Source: a virus. Taken from it: a DNA stretch of 44,679 nt. Position 1 is the stretch's first letter, and each line of letters begins with the position of its first letter. Location: positions 1 through 44,679 of the IMG/VR virus record IMGVR_UViG_3300034418_006398; one strand, given 5' to 3'. The position numbers were made by a program, and so were the translations under genes. Under the pieces are notes generated by a model. It had not been told where the DNA came from. It saw nothing but the letters and a program-made list of their open reading frames with translations, and searched no databases. Below are positions 34,035 through 40,576 of this stretch, one piece after another.

Positions 34035-35201
34035 ATGCAGTTAGGGAAATTTGCCGAGAGCGAGTCTCAGGCTGAAGTCGCGGCGTTGCTGGACAGCGGC
34101 GTGACAAGGCGAGAGGCGGCAAAGCGGCTAGGCATATCCGAGCGCAACGTCTACAAGGCGGTTGTGCGCATCAAGGCCAATGCCGCGAGGCGGGGATACA
34201 GCCCAGAGCACGACATGACGCATGTTGTGCCAGAGGGCTACAAGGTCAAGGGCGTATCCACCTACTACAACGAAGACGGCAAGCCTGTCGGGCAGTGGGT
34301 CAAGTCTGCGACCGACGAAAGGCAACGAGTCGAGTCCATCCTCCACGCCATAGAGGGCTCGGCAAAGGCACTTCCCGCTTTCAAGCCGGTCAAACCCCCC
34401 AAGCAGGCAGACGAAGAGCTAGCCTCCCTCCTTACTATCACGGATTTTCACCTCGGCATGCGTGCTTGGCGTGCCAGTGACGGCGAGGACTGGGATGTCA
34501 AAATTGCGCGTGATGTATTTCTTAACGCTATTCATAACATGTTACAGGGAAGCCCTAAATCCGGGACCGGGATACTCAACCAGATCGGCGACTTCTTCCA
34601 TTGGGATGGCTTAATACCGGTCACGCCCACGTCTCAACATGTTTTGATCGGCACTGACGACCGTTACAGTAAACTTGTCGAGATGACCATCGCCATCATG
34701 GACGAAGCGGTCAAGATGATGCTCGGCAAGTTCGGCAAGGTGGTGATTGTGCAGGCCGAAGGCAACCACGACCTATCTTCCAGCGTGTGGATGCGGAAAT
34801 ACATGAAACACCGGTTCCGTGATGAGCCACGGGTCGAGGTGATCGATAACGAGTTCCCCTACTACGCCTACCTCCACGGCCAGACCATGCTCGGCTTTCA
34901 CCACGGCCACAAAATGCGGATGGCTAACCTGCAAAAGCTGTTTGCGGCAGAGCCTCGGTTCCGCGAGATGTGGGGTAAAGCGAAGCACTGCTACATACAT
35001 TGCGGTCACCTGCACCATGAGCGAATTCTGGATGACGCAGGGGCCACGATTGAGCAACATCCGACGCTCTCAGCGCGTGACCACTACAGCAGTTCCCACG
35101 GCTATGTCAGTCAGCGTGGCGCAAAGGTAATTACATATGACAAGTCAGACGGAGAAGTACACCGAGTCACTGTGAGGCCGAGGTATGACAAAGATTCTTG
35201 A
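34035..35201 (+). CDS. HTH plus calcineurin-like metallophosphoesterase
   Basis: This 388-residue protein has an N-terminal helix-turn-helix (residues ~13-45, VTRREAAKRLGISERNVYKA), a YYNEDGKPVGQWVKS linker, and a metallophosphoesterase domain with all motifs: D137-x-H139, GD186-FFHWDG, GNH245D, H290-G-H292 and GHLHH (324-328). Proteins with this layout are common in environmental phages. The combination suggests a DNA-targeted nuclease or phosphodiesterase, but the substrate is unknown. The gene sits at the end of the virion block, 13 bases after the giant gene, and overlaps the next by 17 bases. Confidence 0.75.
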   Translation: MQLGKFAESESQAEVAALLDSGVTRREAAKRLGISERNVYKAVVRIKANAARRGYSPEHDMTHVVPEGYKVKGVSTYYNEDGKPVGQWVKSATDERQRVESILHAIEGSAKALPAFKPVKPPKQADEELASLLTITDFHLGMRAWRASDGEDWDVKIARDVFLNAIHNMLQGSPKSGTGILNQIGDFFHWDGLIPVTPTSQHVLIGTDDRYSKLVEMTIAIMDEAVKMMLGKFGKVVIVQAEGNHDLSSSVWMRKYMKHRFRDEPRVEVIDNEFPYYAYLHGQTMLGFHHGHKMRMANLQKLFAAEPRFREMWGKAKHCYIHCGHLHHERILDDAGATIEQHPTLSARDHYSSSHGYVSQRGAKVITYDKSDGEVHRVTVRPRYDKDS

Positions 35202-35460
35202 GTTCAAGCGCCCGATGGCATGGGAATCAGCGCAGGAGATGGCTGAGGCATTCGCCGAAAGATTGAGTGAGAACGAAGACAACCTTGCGTCTGATTTATA
35301 CAGCGCGGTAATCATGTACCGCATGAAGGACGGCAGTATTGCCTTTGAATGTAGCGGAGGCGCCAACGCCCTCGACGTAGGAATGATGGCGTCAGCGGTT
35401 CACATGGCGTGTCTTTATGAGATCGGGATGGCAGAGATGGGAGACGAAGTTATCCACTAA
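35185..35460 (+). CDS. Hypothetical protein at end of the + strand block
   Basis: This 91-residue acidic helical protein overlaps the phosphoesterase gene by 17 bases. It contains AEAFAERLSENEDNLASDLY and a hydrophobic central part (ANALDVGMMASAVHMACLYE) that is amphipathic rather than membrane-spanning. No family is recognised. Its stop overlaps the end of the convergent gene at 35450 by 11 bases, and no terminator was seen between the two blocks. Confidence 0.55.
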   Translation: MTKILEFKRPMAWESAQEMAEAFAERLSENEDNLASDLYSAVIMYRMKDGSIAFECSGGANALDVGMMASAVHMACLYEIGMAEMGDEVIH

Positions 35461-35620
35461 CCTCTGGCCAATAAACCACGACAACAGACATAAATATCAC
35501 AATCAACAGCGCCCAGAGATACTCTGGCACCCCTTCCATCCTGATCTTTTTTTTGCACTCATCGCACAGCGCATCCGAAATAGGAACGCCCGACTTGTTG
35601 CAGACGTAGCAGTGTCTCAT
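35450..35620 (-). CDS. Tiny zinc-ribbon membrane protein (56 residues)
   Basis: This minus-strand frame of 56 codons starts with ATG at 35620, which overlaps the upstream stop (ATGA), behind a strong GAGGAGG box. It encodes MRHCYVCNKS...LCDECKKK, i.e. C4-x2-C7 and C19-x2-C22 as a four-Cys zinc ribbon, then a membrane helix at residues ~34-51 (YLWALLIVIFMSVVVVY). It is the last gene of the leftward operon. A membrane-bound zinc protein of this kind has no assigned function that I know. Confidence 0.65.
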   Translation of the reverse strand: MRHCYVCNKSGVPISDALCDECKKKIRMEGVPEYLWALLIVIFMSVVVVYWPEVSG

Positions 35621-36126
35621 TGCGAATACCTCCTCTCAATTAGGTGGCGCCATAGCCACTCTATCGGCTTCAGCTCATGGGCTTCCATCACCAAACGCTC
35701 CCCGTACCCGAAGTCATGCGTTTTCGCGTGAGCATGAAACAGCTTTTTTCCTATCGCCCCCCAGATGCGCATTGAGCTTGGATCATCCGTCTTGCTCACC
35801 AGCACCGCGCAATCCGCTTTAAACTTCTCCATGTTGTCAAAGATAAGCGGACCACCATCCCTGTTTGTGAATTTCACGTCAATTGAAACGTCATCAAACC
35901 AGAGGTCAACACCGCCGTCAGTCAGGACATTAACTGTTGGCAAGTCAGTACCAAGCACCCTCGCAACGGCAAACTCAGCTTTGAATCCGTATATGTTTGC
36001 ATCAACCCGCGACTGGCGTTCGTTTTCAAGTCTGGGTGGGAAGCCCTGCATCTCGCATAGCTTCACCGTATCGGCGCCCATCAGCTCTGAGGCATGAACA
36101 TCCTGCCTGCTGAGGCGAACGAGCAT
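35617..36126 (-). CDS. PD-(D/E)XK nuclease candidate
   Basis: This 169-residue protein has the restriction-endonuclease fold signature: a helix with E51 (GFKAEFAVARVL), then GGVDLWF with D74, and IDVKFTN with D83 and K85 (D-x(8)-D-x-K). This pattern is used by many phage nucleases, including Holliday junction or structure-specific endonucleases. The start directly follows the stop of the upstream gene (TAA-ATG). It may process recombination intermediates or host DNA. The family assignment beyond the fold is uncertain. Confidence 0.6.
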   Translation of the reverse strand: MLVRLSRQDVHASELMGADTVKLCEMQGFPPRLENERQSRVDANIYGFKAEFAVARVLGTDLPTVNVLTDGGVDLWFDDVSIDVKFTNRDGGPLIFDNMEKFKADCAVLVSKTDDPSSMRIWGAIGKKLFHAHAKTHDFGYGERLVMEAHELKPIEWLWRHLIERRYSQ

Positions 36127-36333
36127 TTATATGCCGCCCAACTCTGCCAGCTTGTTCTGGGCCTTCTTCAAATCCTCAATCGACGCCTCAATGATATCCA
36201 GAGTGTCCGCGTTCATATTGGATATGTCGGTTATCCTCTTGATGGCCTTGTCCAGCTCCTCCAGCCTCTCCAGTACAGCGGTCACAGCTTGCTCTGCCAT
36301 GTCTCCCTCCAGTTCCACTTTAATTCTAGTCAC
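36127..36333 (-). CDS. Small helical protein of the recombination operon
   Basis: The start chosen is GTG 36333, which overlaps the upstream stop by 4 bases (GTGA), giving 68 residues: a short strand (MTRIKVELEGD) and then helices (TAVLERLEELDKAIKRITD, IIEASIEDLKKAQNKLAELG), coiled-coil-like. An ATG at 36300 with a better GGAGG box would give 57 residues and is an alternative. No known domain is recognised; a partner subunit for a neighbouring protein is plausible. Confidence 0.5.
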   Translation of the reverse strand: MTRIKVELEGDMAEQAVTAVLERLEELDKAIKRITDISNMNADTLDIIEASIEDLKKAQNKLAELGGI

Positions 36334-36755
36334 ACCCTTCCCTCTTCTGCCGGCGGGACGTAGTAACCAATCTCTGCGGCAATGCGGCACAGCGTCTCTA
36401 TTAGATCTGAATAGTCACCCCTAGAGGTTTCACTGCTACGCTTGGTCGGTCGTCGCCGAATGCCAAATTTGGTCGCATGCTCTGTCGAGCCGTAGCACTG
36501 GCAGAGCAGTTCCTCATGCATCTCATCAGGCGTCATCCCGCAGAACCGAGCAAATTCAGCGCAGTACTTGCGGTAGTAATTCTCCTGCGGTCTGGTCCGC
36601 TCGCTACGCAGGGGCTTGATCTCAATCGTGACCCCGTATGGCGCCTGCTTGTTGGTATCGATCAGCTCCTTGACGGAGTCGGGAAAGATTGAGGACAGAT
36701 ACTGGAACACGTTCATCAACTGGATGGACTTAGTTCGCGGAATGTGCAACTGCAT
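36330..36755 (-). CDS. NinB-like recombination protein
   Basis: This 141-residue protein is preceded by AAGGAG. After an N-terminal helix, VTIEIKPLRSERTRPQENYY with RKYCAEFARFCGMTPDEMHE and a C-terminal LIETLCRIAAEIGYYVP are laid out like the NinB/Orf family: a strand, an Arg-x-x-x-QN-x-YY motif, a His-Glu helix, and a final helix before a Pro-rich tail. In lambda this family assists RecBCD-independent recombination by binding ssDNA or SSB. It fits the surrounding recombination genes. The assignment is by pattern only. Confidence 0.55.
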   Translation of the reverse strand: MQLHIPRTKSIQLMNVFQYLSSIFPDSVKELIDTNKQAPYGVTIEIKPLRSERTRPQENYYRKYCAEFARFCGMTPDEMHEELLCQCYGSTEHATKFGIRRRPTKRSSETSRGDYSDLIETLCRIAAEIGYYVPPAEEGRV

Positions 36756-36951
36756 TCTTTTGCTCCTTAGTTTGGTACGGACGAAATCGGTGAAGCGGAC
36801 ACTTGACTGAAGTACAGTCCCTGATGTCCTGCCTAAACCCCTGCTCTAACTCTTCCTTTGTACACCCCATACAGGCCGCGCACATTGCCTTGATCGCCCG
36901 TTGGCGAGTCGGCTTGGCCTCGTACAAAATGAACGGATTCTGTTCACTCAT
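36730..36951 (-). CDS. Small phage zinc-binding protein
   Basis: The start is ATG 36951 (MSEQNPFILYEAKPTRQRAI, 73 residues); the longer frame to 36990 lies inside the upstream gene. Five Cys residues (C24, C27, C30, C46, C51) in AMCAACMGCTKEE...IRDCTSVKCPLHRFRPY match a short zinc protein widely found in phages and prophages, where C-x2-C and C-T-x3-CPLxxFR are conserved. It probably binds nucleic acid or regulates a partner. It overlaps both neighbours. Confidence 0.65.
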   Translation of the reverse strand: MSEQNPFILYEAKPTRQRAIKAMCAACMGCTKEELEQGFRQDIRDCTSVKCPLHRFRPYQTKEQKNAVAHSAN

Positions 36952-37267
36952 TGGTATGCCCCTTGATTGTGATGATGTCCTGCGCAACACGCCGCAGTAA
37001 CGTCTGAATTATTAGGAATAAGAATTGCTCGCTCAGATCAACCTTCTTTTCAAACGTCGATCCATCAAACGCCACATCAAATGCGTGATGACATTTGTGG
37101 CACAGATCGGCGATGCAGAGGTCGTGGGGCTTGTGACCAGTGCCCTTACCGAAACGATGCGATCTCATTCCGGTGTAGTGGGCGGCAACCACGGTGCCAT
37201 CAGCGGCACCGCAGTTAACACATGACTGGCCCTTGGCCCCGTCGAGCATTTTCTTTGATCTAATCAA
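36944..37267 (-). CDS. HNH-like nuclease (YbcO/DUF1364 type)
   Basis: This 107-residue protein starts at TTG 37267 (overlapping the upstream stop by 4 bases, MIRSKKMLDGAKG); the internal ATG at 37249 is the alternative. C16-x2-C19, H30 (AAHYTGMRSHRFGKG), and C56-x2-C59-H60-H61 (LCHKCHHAFD) form a treble-clef zinc nuclease pattern like the lambda-type HNH protein YbcO. Such enzymes may cleave DNA in recombination or packaging. A C-terminal helix (EQFLFLIIQTLLRRVAQD) is extra. Confidence 0.6.
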   Translation of the reverse strand: MIRSKKMLDGAKGQSCVNCGAADGTVVAAHYTGMRSHRFGKGTGHKPHDLCIADLCHKCHHAFDVAFDGSTFEKKVDLSEQFLFLIIQTLLRRVAQDIITIKGHTNE

Positions 37268-37581
37268 AATGGAATATCATCCTCTGACATCAGGATGGGC
37301 TGGGGTTGTGGTACGGGAGGCGGCGGCGGGGCAGGCGCAGTCTCCTCTCCGTCCCAGAATACTTCGCCGGTCACATACTGGTATGGCTGACCGGTGTCTT
37401 GCGCCTTGCGGTCCCATGCGGCCAGCTTGATTTTGGGTGTCTCGCCTTTCTTTGCCATAGCAATCAGCCCTTTAAGTTGTTCGCGTGACAGCTCAACCCT
37501 GCCCGTTTTGTCGGGGTGATTGGCGGCTTTCTTTTCCGCATTTGGCCAAAGACCGCCTTCGCTTTTGTGGTACTTACTCAT
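37264..37581 (-). CDS. Putative ssDNA-binding protein with SSB-like DDIPF tail
   Basis: This 105-residue protein has an N-terminal region with KSEGGLWPNAEKKAANHPDK, strands around VELS / PKIKLAAWDRKAQ / YQYVTGEVFW, a Pro/Gln-rich linker (residues ~82-96), and ends MSEDDIPF. The acidic D-D-I-P-F tip is the protein-docking tail of bacterial SSB proteins. A small OB-like core plus linker plus acid tip suggests an ssDNA-binding protein. It lies directly downstream of the annealing protein gene, as expected for a recombination set. The fold itself is not verified. Confidence 0.6.
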   Translation of the reverse strand: MSKYHKSEGGLWPNAEKKAANHPDKTGRVELSREQLKGLIAMAKKGETPKIKLAAWDRKAQDTGQPYQYVTGEVFWDGEETAPAPPPPPVPQPQPILMSEDDIPF

Positions 37582-38320
37582 TGGTTCCCTCCTTTTGGGT
37601 CTTGAGTGTTTGTCGCAGGGCAGTGAAGTGACCCTTCAACTGCTCATAGTGCTCGTTGTAGTTTTGATCCAGCAGATCAATCACCTGTTTATTCTGCTTC
37701 CAGAAGTCAATCAGGTCTTGCTCGGTTCCTGTTGCGAACGTGTCAGCAGTACTCATCATGAACGCCAGCACGTTGTCAGCTTCTTCCTTGGACCCGATGT
37801 GGTTCTCGACAGGCTGTGCCTGCTCGGCAACCTCCTGCTTGATCGGCGTCACCTTCTGCACCGGCTCTTTCGCCTTGGCTGGCTTCTTCTCTGGTTTCGG
37901 CTCTGAGGGCGGCTCATCATCTGGCGGCAAGTCTTCGCCAGCATAGATGTAGTGGCCCAGACCGAACATGCCAATACACTTGGTCAGGCACCGCATGCGG
38001 GTGTCCGACACCTTCCGCATGTCAGGATTCTGGACCGCCTCATTCTTGTAATTCATTACCGGCAACCACATCGTGCGCTCCAGATCGCCGATCTTGACCC
38101 TGCACCAGACCTCGCAGAAGCCCTGCGCGTCACGTTGCTCGTTGAAAAACTCATAGGTTGCGTCAGGATAATGCTCCATCAGGATGCCCCAAGCCCAAGC
38201 CCAAGACAGGTAACTCAGACCGTTCTTGTTCTTTTTGTGCTCGTTGCAATCGACTTTGGAAAGGGTCTCCCATACCGACTGGTATGTCGGTTCAGAGGAG
38301 GTAGTTTTTTTTGTGCTCAT
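37574..38320 (-). CDS. Single-strand annealing protein, Sak/DUF1071 family
   Basis: This 248-residue protein contains the DUF1071 core at residues ~30-130: YLSWAWAWGILMEHYPDATYE, MWLPVMNYKNEAVQNPDM, then SDTRMRCLTKCIGMFGLG and YIYAGEDLP. This family comprises Rad52-like phage recombinases (Sak) that anneal complementary ssDNA. Residues ~130-165 are a disordered Pro/Lys linker, and the C-terminal ~75 residues are helical. It pairs with the exonuclease at 38734 and the SSB-like protein at 37264 in a two-component recombination system. Confidence 0.8.
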   Translation of the reverse strand: MSTKKTTSSEPTYQSVWETLSKVDCNEHKKNKNGLSYLSWAWAWGILMEHYPDATYEFFNEQRDAQGFCEVWCRVKIGDLERTMWLPVMNYKNEAVQNPDMRKVSDTRMRCLTKCIGMFGLGHYIYAGEDLPPDDEPPSEPKPEKKPAKAKEPVQKVTPIKQEVAEQAQPVENHIGSKEEADNVLAFMMSTADTFATGTEQDLIDFWKQNKQVIDLLDQNYNEHYEQLKGHFTALRQTLKTQKEGTNE

Positions 38321-38513
38321 TGCTTACTCCTAGTGTTTGCCATACTTCCTTGGGTGTCATTTTGTAGAACTCGGCGGCGGTGATATTCCCAACATGCTTT
38401 TCGTTGAGATAGAACGCCAACACGGTCCCGTGAATGGTTATCTGTAACTTGTTTTTTGATTGTTGCATCATGCCAACAACCTTGAGGTAGAAATCAGGGT
38501 CTTGCGCTATCAC
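38292..38513 (-). CDS. Hypothetical protein in the recombination operon
   Basis: This 73-residue protein starts at GTG 38513, overlapping the upstream stop by 4 bases, and ends 29 bases inside the annealing protein gene. It has a hydrophobic strand pair (LQITIHGTVLAFYL), a loop, and a helix (AAEFYKMTPKEVWQTLG). ATGs 14-15 codons in are alternative starts. No family is recognised. Confidence 0.5.
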   Translation of the reverse strand: MIAQDPDFYLKVVGMMQQSKNKLQITIHGTVLAFYLNEKHVGNITAAEFYKMTPKEVWQTLGVSNEHKKNYLL

Positions 38514-38737
38514 TGTATCGGCTTCCTTCGACCCGCTGAGACCGCCCGAATGTTGAGAATCTCCTCAACGCAATCATCAAACAAATGCTCTTGTACATCG
38601 CAAGCGGGGTTTCTGGGGGCATCTCGCAACATGCCCTGCACTGTCATGCGCAAGCATGAGAACACGTCATCCAAATGCCTGAGCACCTCCTGCTCGCCCG
38701 ACTCTCTGGTTAATTCTTTCGCATCTGACTCACTCAT
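38510..38737 (-). CDS. Small acidic helical protein
   Basis: This 75-residue protein starts at ATG 38737 (overlapping the exonuclease stop, ATGA) behind GGAGG; the frame is open for 8 more codons inside the upstream gene. It is helical and acidic (ESDAKELTRESGEQEVLRHL, DVQEHLFDDCVEEILN) with three Cys. No family is recognised. Coupled translation with the exonuclease suggests a related job. Confidence 0.5.
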   Translation of the reverse strand: MSESDAKELTRESGEQEVLRHLDDVFSCLRMTVQGMLRDAPRNPACDVQEHLFDDCVEEILNIRAVSAGRRKPIQ

Positions 38738-39594
38738 ATTTCCCTCCATTGGTCGCACCACTCAGCAACACGGCACCAGTTATCCTCGCATCTGGTGTAC
38801 CGGCCCTCTCTGGTCTCGACAATCAAATCATCTTTCCCCTCTGCGTATTCACGCGCCTCATCCATTGAGTCAAATACCCTCAGCGCTCGCTTGTTGCCAT
38901 CCTTTTTGACGGCAAACTGGTCAGCCTTTTTCCACCGCTCCTCATCAGAGCACAGGGGTAATGGCTCGCCGGTCAGGCGCAGGAATTCCGCTTCGTCGTG
39001 CAAACGGACCCGTTCACGGACATAGCTATCCCTGTCTTGTTTACTCCAAAGCGGGATATCCACGATCACGATAGGCGCTTTCGGGTAATGAGCTTCGCCG
39101 GCCTTGTTGCGTTGCCAATCACGCAGGACCGCCACAATGTTCAGCGCCGACACCTCGGCGTCGTGATTCTGCTCGACTAGCCAAGCATAGAAGTTGAGTT
39201 GCTTGTCCCACTCCTTCTTGCCGTAGATGACTGACCAGACCGACGTGCATTTGTAGTCAAGGATGGTGACGGTGCCATCTTCCTCGGAGCGTTGCAGATC
39301 GATGGCGCCACTGATAAGCCAGTTATCGATCTCGGCAAACAGCCTTTCTTCCACGATGTGGCCGTCCGGTTGATGCTTTTCAAACATGTTGTGGACTGCG
39401 GTGCCAAGCACAGACCAGACCATGTCGGATGCATCCTCCTCAATAACGCCATCATGCTCGGCTTTGAGAATGCGCACACGCGGAGAGTCGATCAGTTGAG
39501 TGACGGATCGATTGCTGTTGCCACGGCTGTAATCGCTGTGGGTCAGCGCCTGATAAACAGGCTCCGGTAGATTTGTGTGGTTGGTTATTCTCAC
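38734..39594 (-). CDS. RecB/Cas4-like PD-(D/E)XK exonuclease
   Basis: This 286-residue protein starts at GTG 39594, overlapping the previous stop (GTGA). Motifs match the PDDEXK_1 (RecB/Cas4/lambda-Exo-like) family: GTAVH with H68, ISGAIDL with D99, and ILDYKCT with D113 and K115, followed by a Q-x-x-x-Y helix (KQLNFYAWLVEQ). The C-terminus RCEDNWCRVAEWCDQW has three Cys that may hold an Fe-S or zinc site, though Cas4 normally uses a fourth, N-terminal Cys not seen here. It would resect DNA ends for the annealing protein. Confidence 0.75.
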   Translation of the reverse strand: MRITNHTNLPEPVYQALTHSDYSRGNSNRSVTQLIDSPRVRILKAEHDGVIEEDASDMVWSVLGTAVHNMFEKHQPDGHIVEERLFAEIDNWLISGAIDLQRSEEDGTVTILDYKCTSVWSVIYGKKEWDKQLNFYAWLVEQNHDAEVSALNIVAVLRDWQRNKAGEAHYPKAPIVIVDIPLWSKQDRDSYVRERVRLHDEAEFLRLTGEPLPLCSDEERWKKADQFAVKKDGNKRALRVFDSMDEAREYAEGKDDLIVETREGRYTRCEDNWCRVAEWCDQWREI

Positions 39595-39821
39595 TGGATT
39601 CTAAACACTCGCATCTGTTCGCCGTCTCGCACTACGCTAAATTTTTTCGGGGGGTTGCGCCTTTGGAACCGCACCACTCGTTGGCGTAACGCTTGGACAA
39701 GTCGGGCGTCGTCTGACATAACAGGAGCGAGAAATGATTCGTTGATCTCCATCTCCGAAAATGGTAACTCTGGCAAGCGGGTGCGTTGCGGGATTGGAAT
39801 GTTCTGTTCGATCTTGATCAT
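39591..39821 (-). CDS. Small conserved phage protein (DUF7303-like)
   Basis: This 76-residue protein has IPIPQRTRLPELPFSEMEIN, then ESFLAPV, RLVQALRQRVVRFQRRNPPK, and a C-terminal KFSVVRDGEQMRVFRI. The order of a Pro-rich start, an E-ESFxxP strand, a helix, a (K)KF strand and a final R-V-x-RI strand matches a short conserved phage family I associate with DUF7303 (from memory). It is probably a nucleic-acid-binding or regulatory protein. The next gene overlaps its stop by 4 bases. Confidence 0.6.
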   Translation of the reverse strand: MIKIEQNIPIPQRTRLPELPFSEMEINESFLAPVMSDDARLVQALRQRVVRFQRRNPPKKFSVVRDGEQMRVFRIQ

Positions 39822-39879
39822 ACAGCTCTCTCTCTTCAGATTCTTGAAGTTGGTAGACGTAGCGTCCCATTTTGCTCAT
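39637..39879 (-). CDS. Possible first gene of the leftward operon, overlapping the next
   Basis: This 80-residue frame starts at ATG 39879 (MSKMGRYVYQLQESEEREL) about 26 bases after the predicted transcription start, with GAGG upstream. The MSKMG-x-Y/W-V start is similar to that of tiny phage proteins of this location. The last ~60 residues overlap the gene at 39591 in another frame and look like shadow sequence (Arg/Ser/Pro-rich). Either the gene has lost its stop codon or it is a real overlapping gene. Confidence 0.35.
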   Translation of the reverse strand: MSKMGRYVYQLQESEERELYDQDRTEHSNPATHPLARVTIFGDGDQRIISRSCYVRRRPTCPSVTPTSGAVPKAQPPEKI

Positions 39880-39911
39880 GGATCGGTCCTCGTTGTGAAC
39901 CAGTCGCAATG

Positions 39912-39938
39912 ATAATAGCGGGAAGAAAGAAATGTCAA
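39912..39938 (-). promoter_or_regulatory. Sigma70-type promoter for the leftward recombination operon
   Basis: On the minus strand, TTGACA (39938-39933) is a perfect -35 box and TATTAT (39917-39912) a near-perfect -10 box, 15 bases apart (slightly short). Transcription would start near 39905, just before the first leftward genes. The -35 box overlaps the start codon region of the divergent RusA gene. Confidence 0.6.
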
Positions 39939-40333
39939 ACAATATCGTAGAGATGGTGATTCATGGCGAGCCGTGTAGCAAAGCAAATAGCCGTAGACTT
40001 GTTAAGAGTAAGAGTGGCCGCCCGCTGTTTATCAAATCACAAAAAGCGCTCGACTATGTCAAGTCATTTCAGAAGCAATGCAGGAAAATTGAGCCGCCAG
40101 TCGAGAAAGATGTGGCGGTGCGCATCGTTATCTTTTATGCTAGCAGACGGCCTGACCTTGACGAATCTCTGATACTGGACTGCATGCAAGGCCCAATATA
40201 CAAGAACGACAGGCAGGTTAAAGAGAAGCACATAATTTGGGGCGGGGTTGATAAAGACAACCCGAGGGCAGAAATCAGTGTCCGATATCTACAAGACGGT
40301 TTACAGCAAGGTAATATTCCAAGCGATTCGTGA
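39932..40333 (+). CDS. RusA-family Holliday junction resolvase
   Basis: This 133-residue protein has the RusA signature: a GEPCSKANSRR N-terminal loop, a strand (VRIVIFYAS), RRPDLDESLILDCMQGPIYK with D75, D77 and D83, and NDRQVKEKH with D93. These acidic residues bind Mg2+ and cut four-way DNA junctions. It starts the rightward block, divergent from the recombination operon. A GGGAAG box precedes it, and a GATAAT -10-like element (39911-39916) lacks a clear -35. Confidence 0.8.
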   Translation: MSNNIVEMVIHGEPCSKANSRRLVKSKSGRPLFIKSQKALDYVKSFQKQCRKIEPPVEKDVAVRIVIFYASRRPDLDESLILDCMQGPIYKNDRQVKEKHIIWGGVDKDNPRAEISVRYLQDGLQQGNIPSDS

Positions 40334-40529
40334 TCTCGTTGGCGCACAGCCGCAAGAAAAAGAAGACGCCGTCAAGTATTTACAATCCCCAGCATTCCTG
40401 ATGCATTGCGACATCGCCGGTTTTCCGTCTGGGTTGCAGGATGCTCTGGATGAGATGTTACTACTCAGTAAAACTGAGCAGAAAGTCGTCGCCAAAATGG
40501 TGATGGAAGAGTTGACATCTAGTGTTTAA
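40278..40529 (+). CDS. Small conserved phage protein after RusA
   Basis: The start chosen is GTG 40278, 9 bases after GAGGG, giving 83 residues (MSDIYKTVYSKVIFQAIRDL); the frame runs 10 codons further upstream inside RusA. It contains EKEDAVKYLQSPAFLMHCDI and AGFPSGLQDALDEMLLLS, a pattern that recurs in short phage proteins of replication regions. It is helical. The function is unknown. It overlaps RusA by 56 bases. Confidence 0.55.
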   Translation: MSDIYKTVYSKVIFQAIRDLVGAQPQEKEDAVKYLQSPAFLMHCDIAGFPSGLQDALDEMLLLSKTEQKVVAKMVMEELTSSV

Positions 40530-40554
40530 AAAAATGCCCCCGATGGGCGGGGGC
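40528..40554 (-). terminator. Leftward-facing rho-independent terminator
   Basis: GCCCCCG-ATGGG-CGGGGGC (40536-40554) is a 7-bp stem. The seven-A run lies on its left (40528-40534), so the U-tract is on the minus strand and the hairpin ends leftward transcription. On the plus strand it lacks a U-run. No minus-strand gene lies directly to the right, so it may block antisense transcripts entering the RusA operon. Confidence 0.65.
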
Positions 40555-40576
40555 GAGACTCAAGGAGGTTCATTCA

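Noticed and set aside
39893-39916. Rightward promoter for RusA (TTGTGA / GATAAT)
   Set aside because: The two boxes are only 12 bases apart, too close for a sigma70 promoter; the -10-like box alone is not enough.
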